From Actinomycetota bacterium (lineage in GTDB: Bacteria > Actinomycetota > Acidimicrobiia > IMCC26256 > PALSA-610): a stretch of 15,875 bases of DNA. The notes beneath the pieces were generated by a model. That model did no database searches. It saw only the letters and a program-made list of their open reading frames with translations, and was not told the DNA's origin. The translations under genes and the position numbers were made by a program. The stretch is from assembly GCA_030839005.1 (NCBI GenBank), contig JAUZEM010000476.1:1-15875 (forward strand), written 5' to 3'. Positions 7,459 through 15,210 of this stretch are shown piece by piece. Each line of letters starts with the position of its first letter. Position 1 is the first letter of the stretch.

Positions 7459-8162
7459 GCCTCGCAGCCTACGAGGACGGATGCGCGCACGTCGCCGTCG
7501 ACGCAGAGCCATGCTGCGAAGCCGTCTTCGGTGCCGGTTACGGCCACGTCGACCGCGTCGGCGAGGTCGAGTCCCGTCCGGAACTCGATCTCGGCGTGCC
7601 GGACGCGCGGGCGACCCCGGCGCGCGAGCTCGTCTTCGACCGCAGCCCAGTACGCCGCGTTGTTGACGTGCCCGACGACGTCGAGATCCGTCGCGCGCAG
7701 CGGCCACGGACGGCGCGGCGCGTCGGCCGGAGGTCGCGGGTGCCGGAGTCGCGCGCTGACCTTGCGGCCCTCGGCCGTCGCGCCCCACACCGCATCGAAG
7801 TTCGGCGGCAACGGCGTCGGAACGCCGCGCTCGGGATCGGTGTGCACCCAGATCGAGGTCGCCTCGGCGCACAAGCGATCACCGACATACAACTGCGTGG
7901 CGCGCTCCGCCCACCGCGCGCCGACACCGCTGCACCATGTCGTCGCCGTGACGTCGGCACGAAATCGCGGCGTCGCCGATATCTCGATCTCGAGACGCCG
8001 CAGGATCCACACACCCATCCCTTCGATCGGCGCGCTCGCGGCGTCGAAGTCGGAGACGTCCTGCACGATGCGCGCCAGCGCGTCGAGTCGGGCGCGAGCA
8101 TCGGGACCGACGTCGGCAAGACCGACGTGCCGCTCGATGGTCGTGACGCGCCGATCACCCAC
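7443..8162 (-). CDS. Acyl-ACP thioesterase-like (double hot-dog) protein
   Basis: A 239-residue protein resembling acyl-ACP thioesterases (FatA/FatB-like family), with two hot-dog domains, at about 5-130 and 150-239. It is expected to hydrolyse an acyl thioester in the cytoplasm. Recognisable segments are GLADVGPDARARLDALARIVQD (14-35) and, in the second half, DLDVVGHVNNAAYW (159-172). His165 and the paired Asn167-Asn168 are kept. The position of the plant catalytic Asn (DMNQH) is Val163, so activity may rely on another residue. I chose the GTG at 8162 because family members begin near here and a TAGGTT box ends 7 nt upstream. A GTG at 8216 would give 257 residues but would run into the divergent neighbour. 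It is the first gene of the four-gene operon. Confidence 0.82.
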   Translation of the reverse strand: MGDRRVTTIERHVGLADVGPDARARLDALARIVQDVSDFDAASAPIEGMGVWILRRLEIEISATPRFRADVTATTWCSGVGARWAERATQLYVGDRLCAEATSIWVHTDPERGVPTPLPPNFDAVWGATAEGRKVSARLRHPRPPADAPRRPWPLRATDLDVVGHVNNAAYWAAVEDELARRGRPRVRHAEIEFRTGLDLADAVDVAVTGTEDGFAAWLCVDGDVRASVLVGCEACRTN

Positions 8163-8169
8163 GGGCCGC

Positions 8170-8175
8170 AACCTA
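8170..8175 (-). promoter_or_regulatory. Candidate -10 box for leaderless thioesterase operon mRNA
   Basis: Read on the minus strand the hexamer is TAGGTT, matching TANNNT, and it ends 7 nt before the GTG at 8162. It would start transcription of the thioesterase, oxidoreductase, ALDH and cyclase operon at or beside the start codon. It lies 8 bp from an oppositely directed box. Confidence 0.5.
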
Positions 8176-8183
8176 CCGGGCGC

Positions 8184-8189
8184 TAACTT
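8184..8189 (+). promoter_or_regulatory. Candidate -10 box for leaderless histidine phosphatase mRNA
   Basis: The hexamer TAACTT matches TANNNT and ends 7 nt before the GTG at 8197, so the mRNA is likely leaderless. No Shine-Dalgarno sequence or clear -35 element is seen. Confidence 0.5.
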
Positions 8190-8196
8190 CGCGATC

Positions 8197-8907
8197 GTGA
8201 CGACCGCCGTCCCCACCGAGGAGCCCGAGGTCCCACCCGAAGGCTTCCGCCAGTATCGCTACTCACCGCCTCCCGGCGCGACGACGGTGCTGCTCGTTCG
8301 CCACGGCGAGTCCGCGCCCGCGCACCCCGACAAGCCGTTCCCGAGCCGCGACGGTCACGGTGACCCCCGCCTCGATCCGGTCGGGGTGAAGCAGGCCGAG
8401 TTGCTCGCGGAACGATTGCGCCACGAAGCGATCTCCGCCTTGTACGTCACGCCCCTCCAGCGCACGCACGAGACGGCAGCACCTCTCGCGGCGAGTCTCG
8501 GGCTCACACCCGTCGAAGTAGCCGATCTGCGCGAGGTGTTCCTCGGCGATTGGGAGGAAGGCGAGTTCCGGCGCCGCGCGGCCCGACGCGACCCGATCTT
8601 CGAACAAATCTTCATCCAGGAGCGCTGGGACGTCATCCCGGGCTCCGAGCCGCACGATGACTTCGACGAGCGGGTCTGGCGAGGTTTTCAACGCATCGTC
8701 TCCGCGCATCCGGACGAGCGTGTCGTCGCGGTGTCCCACGGTGGCGTCATCGGTCAGCTCCTCCACCGCGTGACCGGCGCCCGGCGCTTCGCGTTCGCGG
8801 GCACCGACAATGCATCGATCAGCGAGGTCGTCGCCGATCAGGAGCGCATCATCCTGCGTCGCTACAACGATGTCGCGCATCTCCTGCCACTCCTGCAAGT
8901 GCACTGA
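8197..8907 (+). CDS. Histidine phosphatase family protein (phosphoglycerate mutase-like)
   Basis: A 236-residue branch-1 histidine phosphatase, a cytoplasmic phosphotransfer or phosphatase enzyme of unknown substrate. The phosphorylated histidine is His36 in LVRHGES (33-39). TPLQRTHETA (85-94) supplies the second phosphate-pocket Arg. Glu113 (LREVFLGDWEEG) fits the acid/base position, and the second catalytic His is His181 in VSHGGV. About 28 residues precede the usual first strand. The GTG at 8197 is the only suitable start before that strand and has a TAACTT box 7 nt upstream. Lack of typical mutase insertions makes a general phosphatase more likely than a glycolytic mutase. The 3' end overlaps the convergent minus-strand gene by 59 bp. 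Confidence 0.88.
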   Translation: MTTAVPTEEPEVPPEGFRQYRYSPPPGATTVLLVRHGESAPAHPDKPFPSRDGHGDPRLDPVGVKQAELLAERLRHEAISALYVTPLQRTHETAAPLAASLGLTPVEVADLREVFLGDWEEGEFRRRAARRDPIFEQIFIQERWDVIPGSEPHDDFDERVWRGFQRIVSAHPDERVVAVSHGGVIGQLLHRVTGARRFAFAGTDNASISEVVADQERIILRRYNDVAHLLPLLQVH

Positions 8908-9436
8908 CCAGCGCGTCGTAGTCGGGTCCCGGGCGGCGCACCCGCGGCGGGAGCTCGAGCTGCACGCCCCCCAGTGCCACGCGGTTGACCGGGTTCGCGG
9001 GATGTAGGCCGCGCAGGTGCCGCGGCATCGAATCGAGATCCGCGATCCAGCGGTACTGCGGGAGCGCCCGGATCAACGCGTACGCGAGGTCGGCCGCGAG
9101 CTCTCGGTTCGTGCCACCGAGCAGCGCCGTCGTCCAACGGTCGTCGGCATCGCGCACACCGCCGAAACCGTGCACGGAGATGACGATGTCGATGCTCGCG
9201 AGGAACGCACGCAAGCACAACGAGAGCGCAGGATCGTACCGATGCGACGGTACGTGCCACCGCAGGTCGTCGGGCTGGACGACCGCGTAGAACGACGCGC
9301 CGGACGCGGACGCGGCGGCTTCGGCGATCTCCGCAGTTCCCTGCTCCAGACCGCCGTGCAGGGCGCAGACGCCGACTCGCGAGCCGGCGACGAGGCGCTC
9401 CTGCACGCCGACCGTCGCAAGGAGCTCGTCAAGCAC
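8849..9436 (-). CDS. Poly-gamma-glutamate hydrolase-like (PF05908 type) zinc enzyme
   Basis: A 195-residue protein of the gamma-PGA hydrolase / YmaC-like family, compact zinc-dependent enzymes related to carboxypeptidases and first known from phages. The family signature is clear: ALHGGLEQGTAEIA (25-38, His27 and Glu31 as likely zinc ligands), SHRYDP (64-69), SVHG with His89 as the third ligand, GGTNR (107-111), and VQLELPPRVR (158-167) carrying a candidate catalytic Glu161. No signal peptide is visible, so the target may be an intracellular gamma-glutamyl or other amide bond; the substrate is unknown. The GTG start is 11 nt after the preceding acyl-CoA dehydrogenase stop, with a GAGG Shine-Dalgarno-like stretch between, so it is likely cotranscribed. 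The 3' end overlaps the convergent phosphatase gene. Confidence 0.82.
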   Translation of the reverse strand: MLDELLATVGVQERLVAGSRVGVCALHGGLEQGTAEIAEAAASASGASFYAVVQPDDLRWHVPSHRYDPALSLCLRAFLASIDIVISVHGFGGVRDADDRWTTALLGGTNRELAADLAYALIRALPQYRWIADLDSMPRHLRGLHPANPVNRVALGGVQLELPPRVRRPGPDYDALVSALAGVAGDARHRCSDAG

Positions 9437-9447
9437 GGGAACCTCGC

Positions 9448-10698
<1,251 letters not shown>

Positions 10699-10705
10699 AC
10701 GTCGA

Positions 10706-10711
10706 AGGTTA
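10706..10711 (-). promoter_or_regulatory. Candidate -10 box for leaderless acyl-CoA dehydrogenase mRNA
   Basis: Minus-strand hexamer TAACCT (TANNNT) ends 7 nt before the ATG at 10698, in the 39-bp gap after the Aat-ArsC gene. It suggests a separate leaderless transcript for this dehydrogenase and the hydrolase downstream. Confidence 0.5.
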
Positions 10712-10737
10712 CCGCTCGATGACTCAGGCGGCGCCGT

Positions 10738-11724
10738 TCAATCGAGGAGATCGAGCACCTTCTCCGGCTGCCGCGCGATCACCGCCCGGTCGCCGACGAA
10801 CACGACGGGCCGCTCCATGACCTCGGGATGCTTCAGCAGCACCTCGATGACCTGCGCGCGCGTCTGCACGTCGGACTTGGTCAGGCCCGCGGCTTTGAAC
10901 TTATCGTCGCCGTTACGGACCAACGCGATCGGATCGTCGTCGATCGCGTCGAGGATGCGCCCGAGGGTTGCCCGGTCGGGCGGTGCGTCGAGATAGCGCA
11001 CGACGTGCGCGTCGACCCCGCGTCGCGTGAGGATCTCGAGCGCGCCCCGGGACTTGCTGCACGAGGGGTTGTGGAAGATCTGCACCGGTTCCATGGTCGC
11101 CGAACCTAGCAATCGTAAGTACTCCGCGGGGCCGACGTCGATCGCACCGAGCTTGCGCAGATGGGGCGTCGTCCACTGCACGTCGAAAAGGGTCGCACCG
11201 TCGAGCTTCAAGAGCTCGACGGTCGCCCAACACGCGACCTTCGACGCATCGGTGACCCGATGGAACATGGACTCACCCGCGAAGAACCGGCCGATGCGTA
11301 CGCCGTACAAGCCGCCGGCGAGCACGCCGCCCTGCCACGTCTCGACGGAGTGCGCCCAGCCCAACTCGTGCAAACGCGTGTACGCGTCGACGAACGTCCC
11401 GTCGATCCAGCCGTGCGGGCGGCGCGGGTTGGCGCAACCGAGGATGACGTCGACGAAGACGGTATTCACCCGCAGCTCGAAGCGGTCGACGGCGCGGCGC
11501 AACGAGCGACTGCGACGAAAGCCGTCGAGCGGAACGATCCCGCGCGGATCGGGCGACCACCACGCAAGGGAGCTCCCCGAGTACATCGGGAACAGTCCGC
11601 GCCGGTACGCCGCGAGCAAGGTGCCCGGCTCGAGGTCGGCACCCACCGCGACGATGTCGTCCGCCCCGACCGAGGAGTCCGCATCCGGGAAGTCCCAGAC
11701 GCAGGGCGGCGGCTCGACCGGCAT
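10738..11724 (-). CDS. aat: Leucyl/phenylalanyl-tRNA-protein transferase (Aat) fused to ArsC-like reductase
   Basis: One 328-codon frame holds two families. Residues 1-210 are Aat, which moves Leu or Phe from tRNA to N-terminal Arg/Lys of proteins to mark them for ClpS/ClpAP; key blocks are GADLEPGTLLAAYRRGLFPM (28-47), WWSPDPRG (55-62), HGWIDGTFVDAY (104-115), GGLYGVRIGRFFAGESMFHR (137-156) and DVQWTTPHLRKLGA (181-194). Residues 211-328 are a complete ArsC/YffB-type thioredoxin-fold reductase with HNPSCSKSRG (Cys222), RNGDDKFK (270-277) and RPVVFVG (305-311). No stop lies between them. The upstream open frame has no usable start between the preceding stop and the ATG at 11724. An internal ATG (residue 211) with a TAGGTT box 8 nt before it could also give free ArsC. 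The gene lies 26 bp after an acyl-CoA dehydrogenase. Arsenate reduction itself is not shown. Confidence 0.87.
   Translation of the reverse strand: MPVEPPPCVWDFPDADSSVGADDIVAVGADLEPGTLLAAYRRGLFPMYSGSSLAWWSPDPRGIVPLDGFRRSRSLRRAVDRFELRVNTVFVDVILGCANPRRPHGWIDGTFVDAYTRLHELGWAHSVETWQGGVLAGGLYGVRIGRFFAGESMFHRVTDASKVACWATVELLKLDGATLFDVQWTTPHLRKLGAIDVGPAEYLRLLGSATMEPVQIFHNPSCSKSRGALEILTRRGVDAHVVRYLDAPPDRATLGRILDAIDDDPIALVRNGDDKFKAAGLTKSDVQTRAQVIEVLLKHPEVMERPVVFVGDRAVIARQPEKVLDLLD
11103..11108 (-). promoter_or_regulatory. Possible internal -10 box before the ArsC-like domain
   Basis: Minus-strand TAGGTT, inside the 3' end of the Aat coding part, ends 8 nt before the ATG that opens the ArsC-like domain at 11094. 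The hexamer also codes for residues of Aat, so chance occurrence is possible. Confidence 0.3.
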
Positions 11725-11750
11725 CTCTCGGATCTCGGCGTCGGTCTCGC

Positions 11751-12980
11751 TTACGCGAGCAACGCCCGCGCGATCTGACCGACCTGGATCTCGTCGGTCC
11801 CGGCATAGATCTGCAACACCTTGGCATCGCGCGCCAATTGCTCGACCTCGTACTCGGCCATGTAGCCGTTTCCCCCGAACAGTTGCACCGCCTCGAGCGC
11901 GACCTCCGTCGCCGCGCCCGCCGAGTAGAGCTTCATCGCCGAGGCTTCGGAGAGCGTCATCGGCTTGCCGGCTTGCGACGACTCGAGCACCCGGAACACG
12001 AGGTTCTCGACGTTGAGCCGCGCGACCTCCATCTTGGCGAGCTTGAGCTGGATGAGCTGGTATTCGCCGATCGGCCGACCGAACTGCCGGCGCTCCTTCG
12101 CGTACTCGACACACTTCTCGAGACAACGCTCGATGATGCCGAGCGCCATCGCCGCGACCCCCGATCGCTCGATGACAAAGGTCGCCTTGCTGGCTTCGCG
12201 GCCGCTGCTCCCGCGAAAGGCGTCCTCACTCTCGCCCAACAGACGGTCGCGGCCGGCCCGCACGTCGTCGAGGAAAAGCATGCCGGTCGGCGACGAGTGC
12301 AGGCCCATCTTGCGCAGCGGCTTGGTCTGCTCGAGCCCGGGCATGCCCGAGTCGAGCACGAACTGCAACACCGTCCGGTCGGCGGGCGGGTTGCCCTCGT
12401 CGAGCTTGCAGATGAAGACGATCGTGTCGGCGTACGGACCGTTCGTGATGAAGGTCTTCGATCCGTTGAGCACATACTCGTCGCCGTCGCGCCGGGCGGT
12501 GGAGACCATCTGTCCGAACGCGTCGGAGCCGGAGTTGGGCTCGGTGATCGCCCATGCACCGATCTTGTCGAGCGTCAACAGATCACGCGCCCAGCGCTTG
12601 CGCTGCACGATCGTGCCCTTCGAGTTGATCGCAGCCGCGGTCAAGCCGACCGACACCCCCAACGCCGTGACCATGCCCGGCGAGCACTTGCAGAGCTCGA
12701 TGATCGGCAAGAGCGTGAATCCCCCACCGCGCGACTCGTCGCGCTCGTCGCCCGGCGGACTCGCGGCGCCGACGCTGCCCCCCTCCTCGGCCGCGATCCG
12801 CCGGTCGAACCCGTCGGCGGCCAGCTGGCCCATGCCGAAGGTCGCGTACAGCTTGCGCAGCAAGTCGTACGGCGGGAGGTCGCCGTGCTCGAGCTCGTCG
12901 CGGTGCGGGCGGATCTCGTTGTCGACGAATTGGCGCACCGCGTCGCGCACCATCTGCAGCTCTTCGGGCCATTCGAACAT
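11751..12980 (-). CDS. Acyl-CoA dehydrogenase, isovaleryl/long-chain-type active site
   Basis: A 409-residue FAD-dependent acyl-CoA dehydrogenase, complete from the N-terminal helical domain (LQMVRDAVRQFVDNEIRPHRDE, 8-29) to the C-terminal helices. WAITEPNSGSDAFG (143-156) and GSKTFITNGP (173-182) form the FAD and substrate pocket; ERRQFGRPIGEYQ (296-308) and QLFGGNGYM (366-374) are standard. The usual YEGT glutamate is Ala393, while Glu271 (VIERSGVAAMALG) sits at the helix-G position used by isovaleryl-CoA and long-chain acyl-CoA dehydrogenases. A polar insertion at about 65-88 is unusual. I chose the ATG at 12980 because it matches the family N-terminus and has a TACGAT box 6 nt upstream. 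An in-frame earlier start at 13034 would add 18 Cys-rich residues of no family likeness. It leads the minus-strand cluster. Confidence 0.92.
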   Translation of the reverse strand: MFEWPEELQMVRDAVRQFVDNEIRPHRDELEHGDLPPYDLLRKLYATFGMGQLAADGFDRRIAAEEGGSVGAASPPGDERDESRGGGFTLLPIIELCKCSPGMVTALGVSVGLTAAAINSKGTIVQRKRWARDLLTLDKIGAWAITEPNSGSDAFGQMVSTARRDGDEYVLNGSKTFITNGPYADTIVFICKLDEGNPPADRTVLQFVLDSGMPGLEQTKPLRKMGLHSSPTGMLFLDDVRAGRDRLLGESEDAFRGSSGREASKATFVIERSGVAAMALGIIERCLEKCVEYAKERRQFGRPIGEYQLIQLKLAKMEVARLNVENLVFRVLESSQAGKPMTLSEASAMKLYSAGAATEVALEAVQLFGGNGYMAEYEVEQLARDAKVLQIYAGTDEIQVGQIARALLA

Positions 12981-12986
12981 TCGTGG

Positions 12987-12992
12987 ATCGTA
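12987..12992 (-). promoter_or_regulatory. Candidate -10 box for leaderless acyl-CoA dehydrogenase mRNA
   Basis: Minus-strand TACGAT, a TANNNT match, ends 6 nt before the ATG at 12980. The intergenic space to the divergent small gene is about 146 bp, enough for control of both. Confidence 0.5.
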
Positions 12993-13095
12993 CGGGACGC
13001 AGGCCCCACAAACCTCGGACGAACACCGGTGCATCCGCGGCTTCCGTACCAGTTGGGGGGTTCAGTCGGGTGGGCAGGACGCCGATGCATTCCCG

Positions 13096-13113
13096 AACGG
13101 AGAAAGGTCCGTT
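13096..13113 (+). promoter_or_regulatory. Small hairpin just ahead of a Shine-Dalgarno sequence
   Basis: AACGGA and TCCGTT form a perfect 6-bp stem around a 6-nt loop. The stem ends directly before the purine-rich GGGAGGG (13114-13120) that serves the small gene at 13127. It might affect access to the ribosome site, but it is short. Confidence 0.3.
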
Positions 13114-13126
13114 GGGAGGGATGGAG

Positions 13127-13537
13127 ATGGATCGCGGTGGCATGAGCGTGGCGCGCACATTGCCGATCGACGGCGCGCTCCTGGGTGATGTCATGCTGCG
13201 GCTCCGGCGCGATACGTCGTCGGGCAGGCTGCGCTGGACCCTCGGCAACCGCGGGGCCGCGGAGATCGACGTCTGCTTCACCTCAGCCGGCCCGGCGTGG
13301 ACCACCAAGGCCCGGCTCTGGAGCCACGCGGGCATGGTCGTGACGCCCGCGAGGCTGCAGCTCGTGGCCACGGCCGCCGACGAGGTGCGCCTGACGCTCG
13401 AGCCGCTCCTGCCGACGGCGCGGGCCGGCAGTCATCAGGGGTGCGAACTCCTGGATCTGGCGCGCGCCGCGCTCGACGAGCTCGCCGAAGAGCTCCTCTG
13501 GCACGCCACGCGCGCAGGGCTCACGCAGGGCGGCTGA
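13127..13537 (+). CDS. Hypothetical protein, 136 residues
   Basis: I do not recognise this protein. It has clear coding character, no membrane helix and no signal peptide. The middle (about 22-92) alternates charged and hydrophobic residues as in a beta-rich domain (DVMLRLRRD, RLRWTLGNRG, EIDVCFTS, VVTPARLQLVATAADEVRLTLEP). The last third (about 102-130) is a probable amphipathic helix (LLDLARAALDELAEELLWHA). The ATG at 13127 is preceded at 6 nt by GGAGGG, the best ribosome site in the window. ATGs at 13121 and 13142 are alternatives; the first is too close to that site. It is divergent from the acyl-CoA dehydrogenase and stands alone before the convergent gltD. The downstream gap to gltD (about 210 bp) shows no further gene. 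Confidence 0.65.
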   Translation: MDRGGMSVARTLPIDGALLGDVMLRLRRDTSSGRLRWTLGNRGAAEIDVCFTSAGPAWTTKARLWSHAGMVVTPARLQLVATAADEVRLTLEPLLPTARAGSHQGCELLDLARAALDELAEELLWHATRAGLTQGG

Positions 13538-13723
13538 TCGGGCCGAAGAATTCGGCGACGAGCGGCAGTGAGCGCTCGGGTTCATCTTCCCGTCTCACAG
13601 ACGCCGACCGCCCGAAACGCGCGTTCGCCAAGATGATCATGCACTGCTCGGGTCGTCCGCCACGCTCCCCCCGAGGCGGACGGCCCGAGACGGGCACGCG
13701 GCATCAGCGGATCGCTGCGATCT

Positions 13724-13738
13724 CCCATCGAAGATGGG
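13724..13738 (-). terminator. Hairpin 3' of gltD, possible terminator
   Basis: CCCATC and GATGGG form a 6-bp stem with a GAA loop, 11 nt past the gltD stop on the minus strand. A second short repeat (GATCG/CGATC, around 13710-13722) follows. No T-run is present, so this is a weak call. Confidence 0.35.
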
Positions 13739-13749
13739 CTCATCGCCGA

Positions 13750-15210
13750 TCAGCGCATGGGGACACTTTCCGGTGTGATCGGCGCGGGGAGCAGGGTTTC
13801 GCCCATCAGGAACTCGTCGACCGCGGCGGCGCACGACCGCCCCTCGGCGATCGCCCACACGATCAGGCTCTGACCGCGACCCATGTCGCCGCAGACGAAC
13901 ACGTTCGCGAGATTCGTGCGGAAACTCCCATCGCGGGACACGGTGCCGCGCTCGTTGATCTCGACCCCGAGCTGTTCGAGCAGGCCCGGCCGTTGCGGAC
14001 CGACGAAGCCCATCGCGAGCAGGACGAGCTCGCACGGCAACTCGAAGTCGGTGCCGTCGACGCGCTCGAATGTCATCCGGCCGTCGACGATTGTCTGTTC
14101 CACCTTGTGGGCGCGCAACGCACGCAGATTGCCTTCCTCGTCGCCGAGGAAGCACTCCGTGTTCACCGCGTACACGCGCTCGCCGCCCTCTTCGTGTGCG
14201 GACGACACGCGATAGATCATCGGGTAGGTCGGCCAGGGCATCGACTCGACGCGCGCGTCGGGCGGGCGCGGCAGGATCTCGAACTGGTGCACCTCGACCG
14301 CACCTTGTCGGATCGTCGTGCCCAGGCAGTCGGCGCCGGTGTCGCCGCCACCGATGATCACAACCCGTTTGCCCTTGGCCGAGATCGGCGCGTCGTCGAT
14401 GTCGCCCTGTTGCACCCGGTTTCCCCACGGCAGGTATTCCATCGCCTGGTAGACGCCTTGCAGCTCGCGGCCGGGCACCGGGAGATCGCGCCAAGCCGTC
14501 GCGCCCCCCGCGAGAACTACCGCCTCGAACTGTTCCAGGTCACCGATGGGCACGTTCTCGCCGACGTTCGCGTTCGTCTGGAACTGCGTACCTTCCGCTT
14601 CCATCTGCGCGATCCGACGGTCGAGGTGCCGCTTCTCCATCTTGAACTCGGGGATGCCGTAGCGCAGCAACCCACCGATGCGATCGGCGCGCTCGAACAC
14701 CGTCACGTCGTGGCCGGCGCGCGTCAGTTGCTGCGCGGCCGCCAAACCGGCGGGTCCGCTACCGACGACGGCGACCCGCCGGCCCGTCTTCTTGTCGACC
14801 AGAACCGGCCGCACGTAGCCGTCCTCCCACGCGCGGTCGGAGATCTCGACTTCGATCTGCTTGATCGTGACGGCCGGTGCGTTGATCCCGAGCACACACG
14901 CCTCTTCGCAGGGCGCCGGGCACAGCCGTCCGGTGAATTCCGGGAAGTTGTTCGTCGCGTGCAGGCGATCGGCGGCCGCCTCCCAGCGGTCGCGGTACAC
15001 GAGGTCGTTCCACTCGGGAATGAGATTCCCGAGGGGGCAACCCGTGTGACAGAACGGTATGCCGCAGTCCATGCAGCGTCCGCCCTGGACGCGCACCTTC
15101 TCCGCGGGAAAGTCCTCGTAGACCTCCTGCCAGTCGGCGACGCGCACCGGGATCGGTCGCCTCTTCGGCAGCTCCCGATCATGCTTCATGAACCCAGTCG
15201 TTTCACCCAT
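13750..15210 (-). CDS. gltD: Glutamate synthase, small (beta) subunit
   Basis: A 486-residue GltD, the FAD/NADPH subunit of glutamate synthase, which passes electrons to GltB so that glutamine plus 2-oxoglutarate becomes two glutamates. The N-terminal iron-sulfur region has CMDCGIPFCHTGCP (Cys46, 49, 54, 58) and CPAPCEEAC (Cys97, 101, 105). The FAD motif VVGSGPAGLAAA is at 148-159 and the NADPH motif IIGGGDTGADC at 285-295. A C-terminal VFVCGDMGRGQSLIVWAIAEGR closes the FAD domain. Length is normal. The ATG at 15210 has an AAGG stretch 12 nt before it; an ATG at 15189 is an alternative that keeps all domains. It follows gltB on the same strand, but after an unusually long 257-bp gap, and ends convergently to the small hypothetical gene. 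Confidence 0.95.
   Translation of the reverse strand: MGETTGFMKHDRELPKRRPIPVRVADWQEVYEDFPAEKVRVQGGRCMDCGIPFCHTGCPLGNLIPEWNDLVYRDRWEAAADRLHATNNFPEFTGRLCPAPCEEACVLGINAPAVTIKQIEVEISDRAWEDGYVRPVLVDKKTGRRVAVVGSGPAGLAAAQQLTRAGHDVTVFERADRIGGLLRYGIPEFKMEKRHLDRRIAQMEAEGTQFQTNANVGENVPIGDLEQFEAVVLAGGATAWRDLPVPGRELQGVYQAMEYLPWGNRVQQGDIDDAPISAKGKRVVIIGGGDTGADCLGTTIRQGAVEVHQFEILPRPPDARVESMPWPTYPMIYRVSSAHEEGGERVYAVNTECFLGDEEGNLRALRAHKVEQTIVDGRMTFERVDGTDFELPCELVLLAMGFVGPQRPGLLEQLGVEINERGTVSRDGSFRTNLANVFVCGDMGRGQSLIVWAIAEGRSCAAAVDEFLMGETLLPAPITPESVPMR

Noticed and set aside
8163..8216. A longer thioesterase from GTG 8216
   Set aside because: It would overlap the divergent phosphatase start, and the added residues do not look like the family N-terminus.
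12981..13034. An 18-residue N-terminal extension of the acyl-CoA dehydrogenase
   Set aside because: The extra residues have no family likeness, and the TACGAT box 6 nt before 12980 supports the shorter start.
13538..13749. A possible small gene or RNA in the 212-bp gap before gltD
   Set aside because: Only short hairpins are visible, with no ribosome site, family motif or tRNA-like fold.
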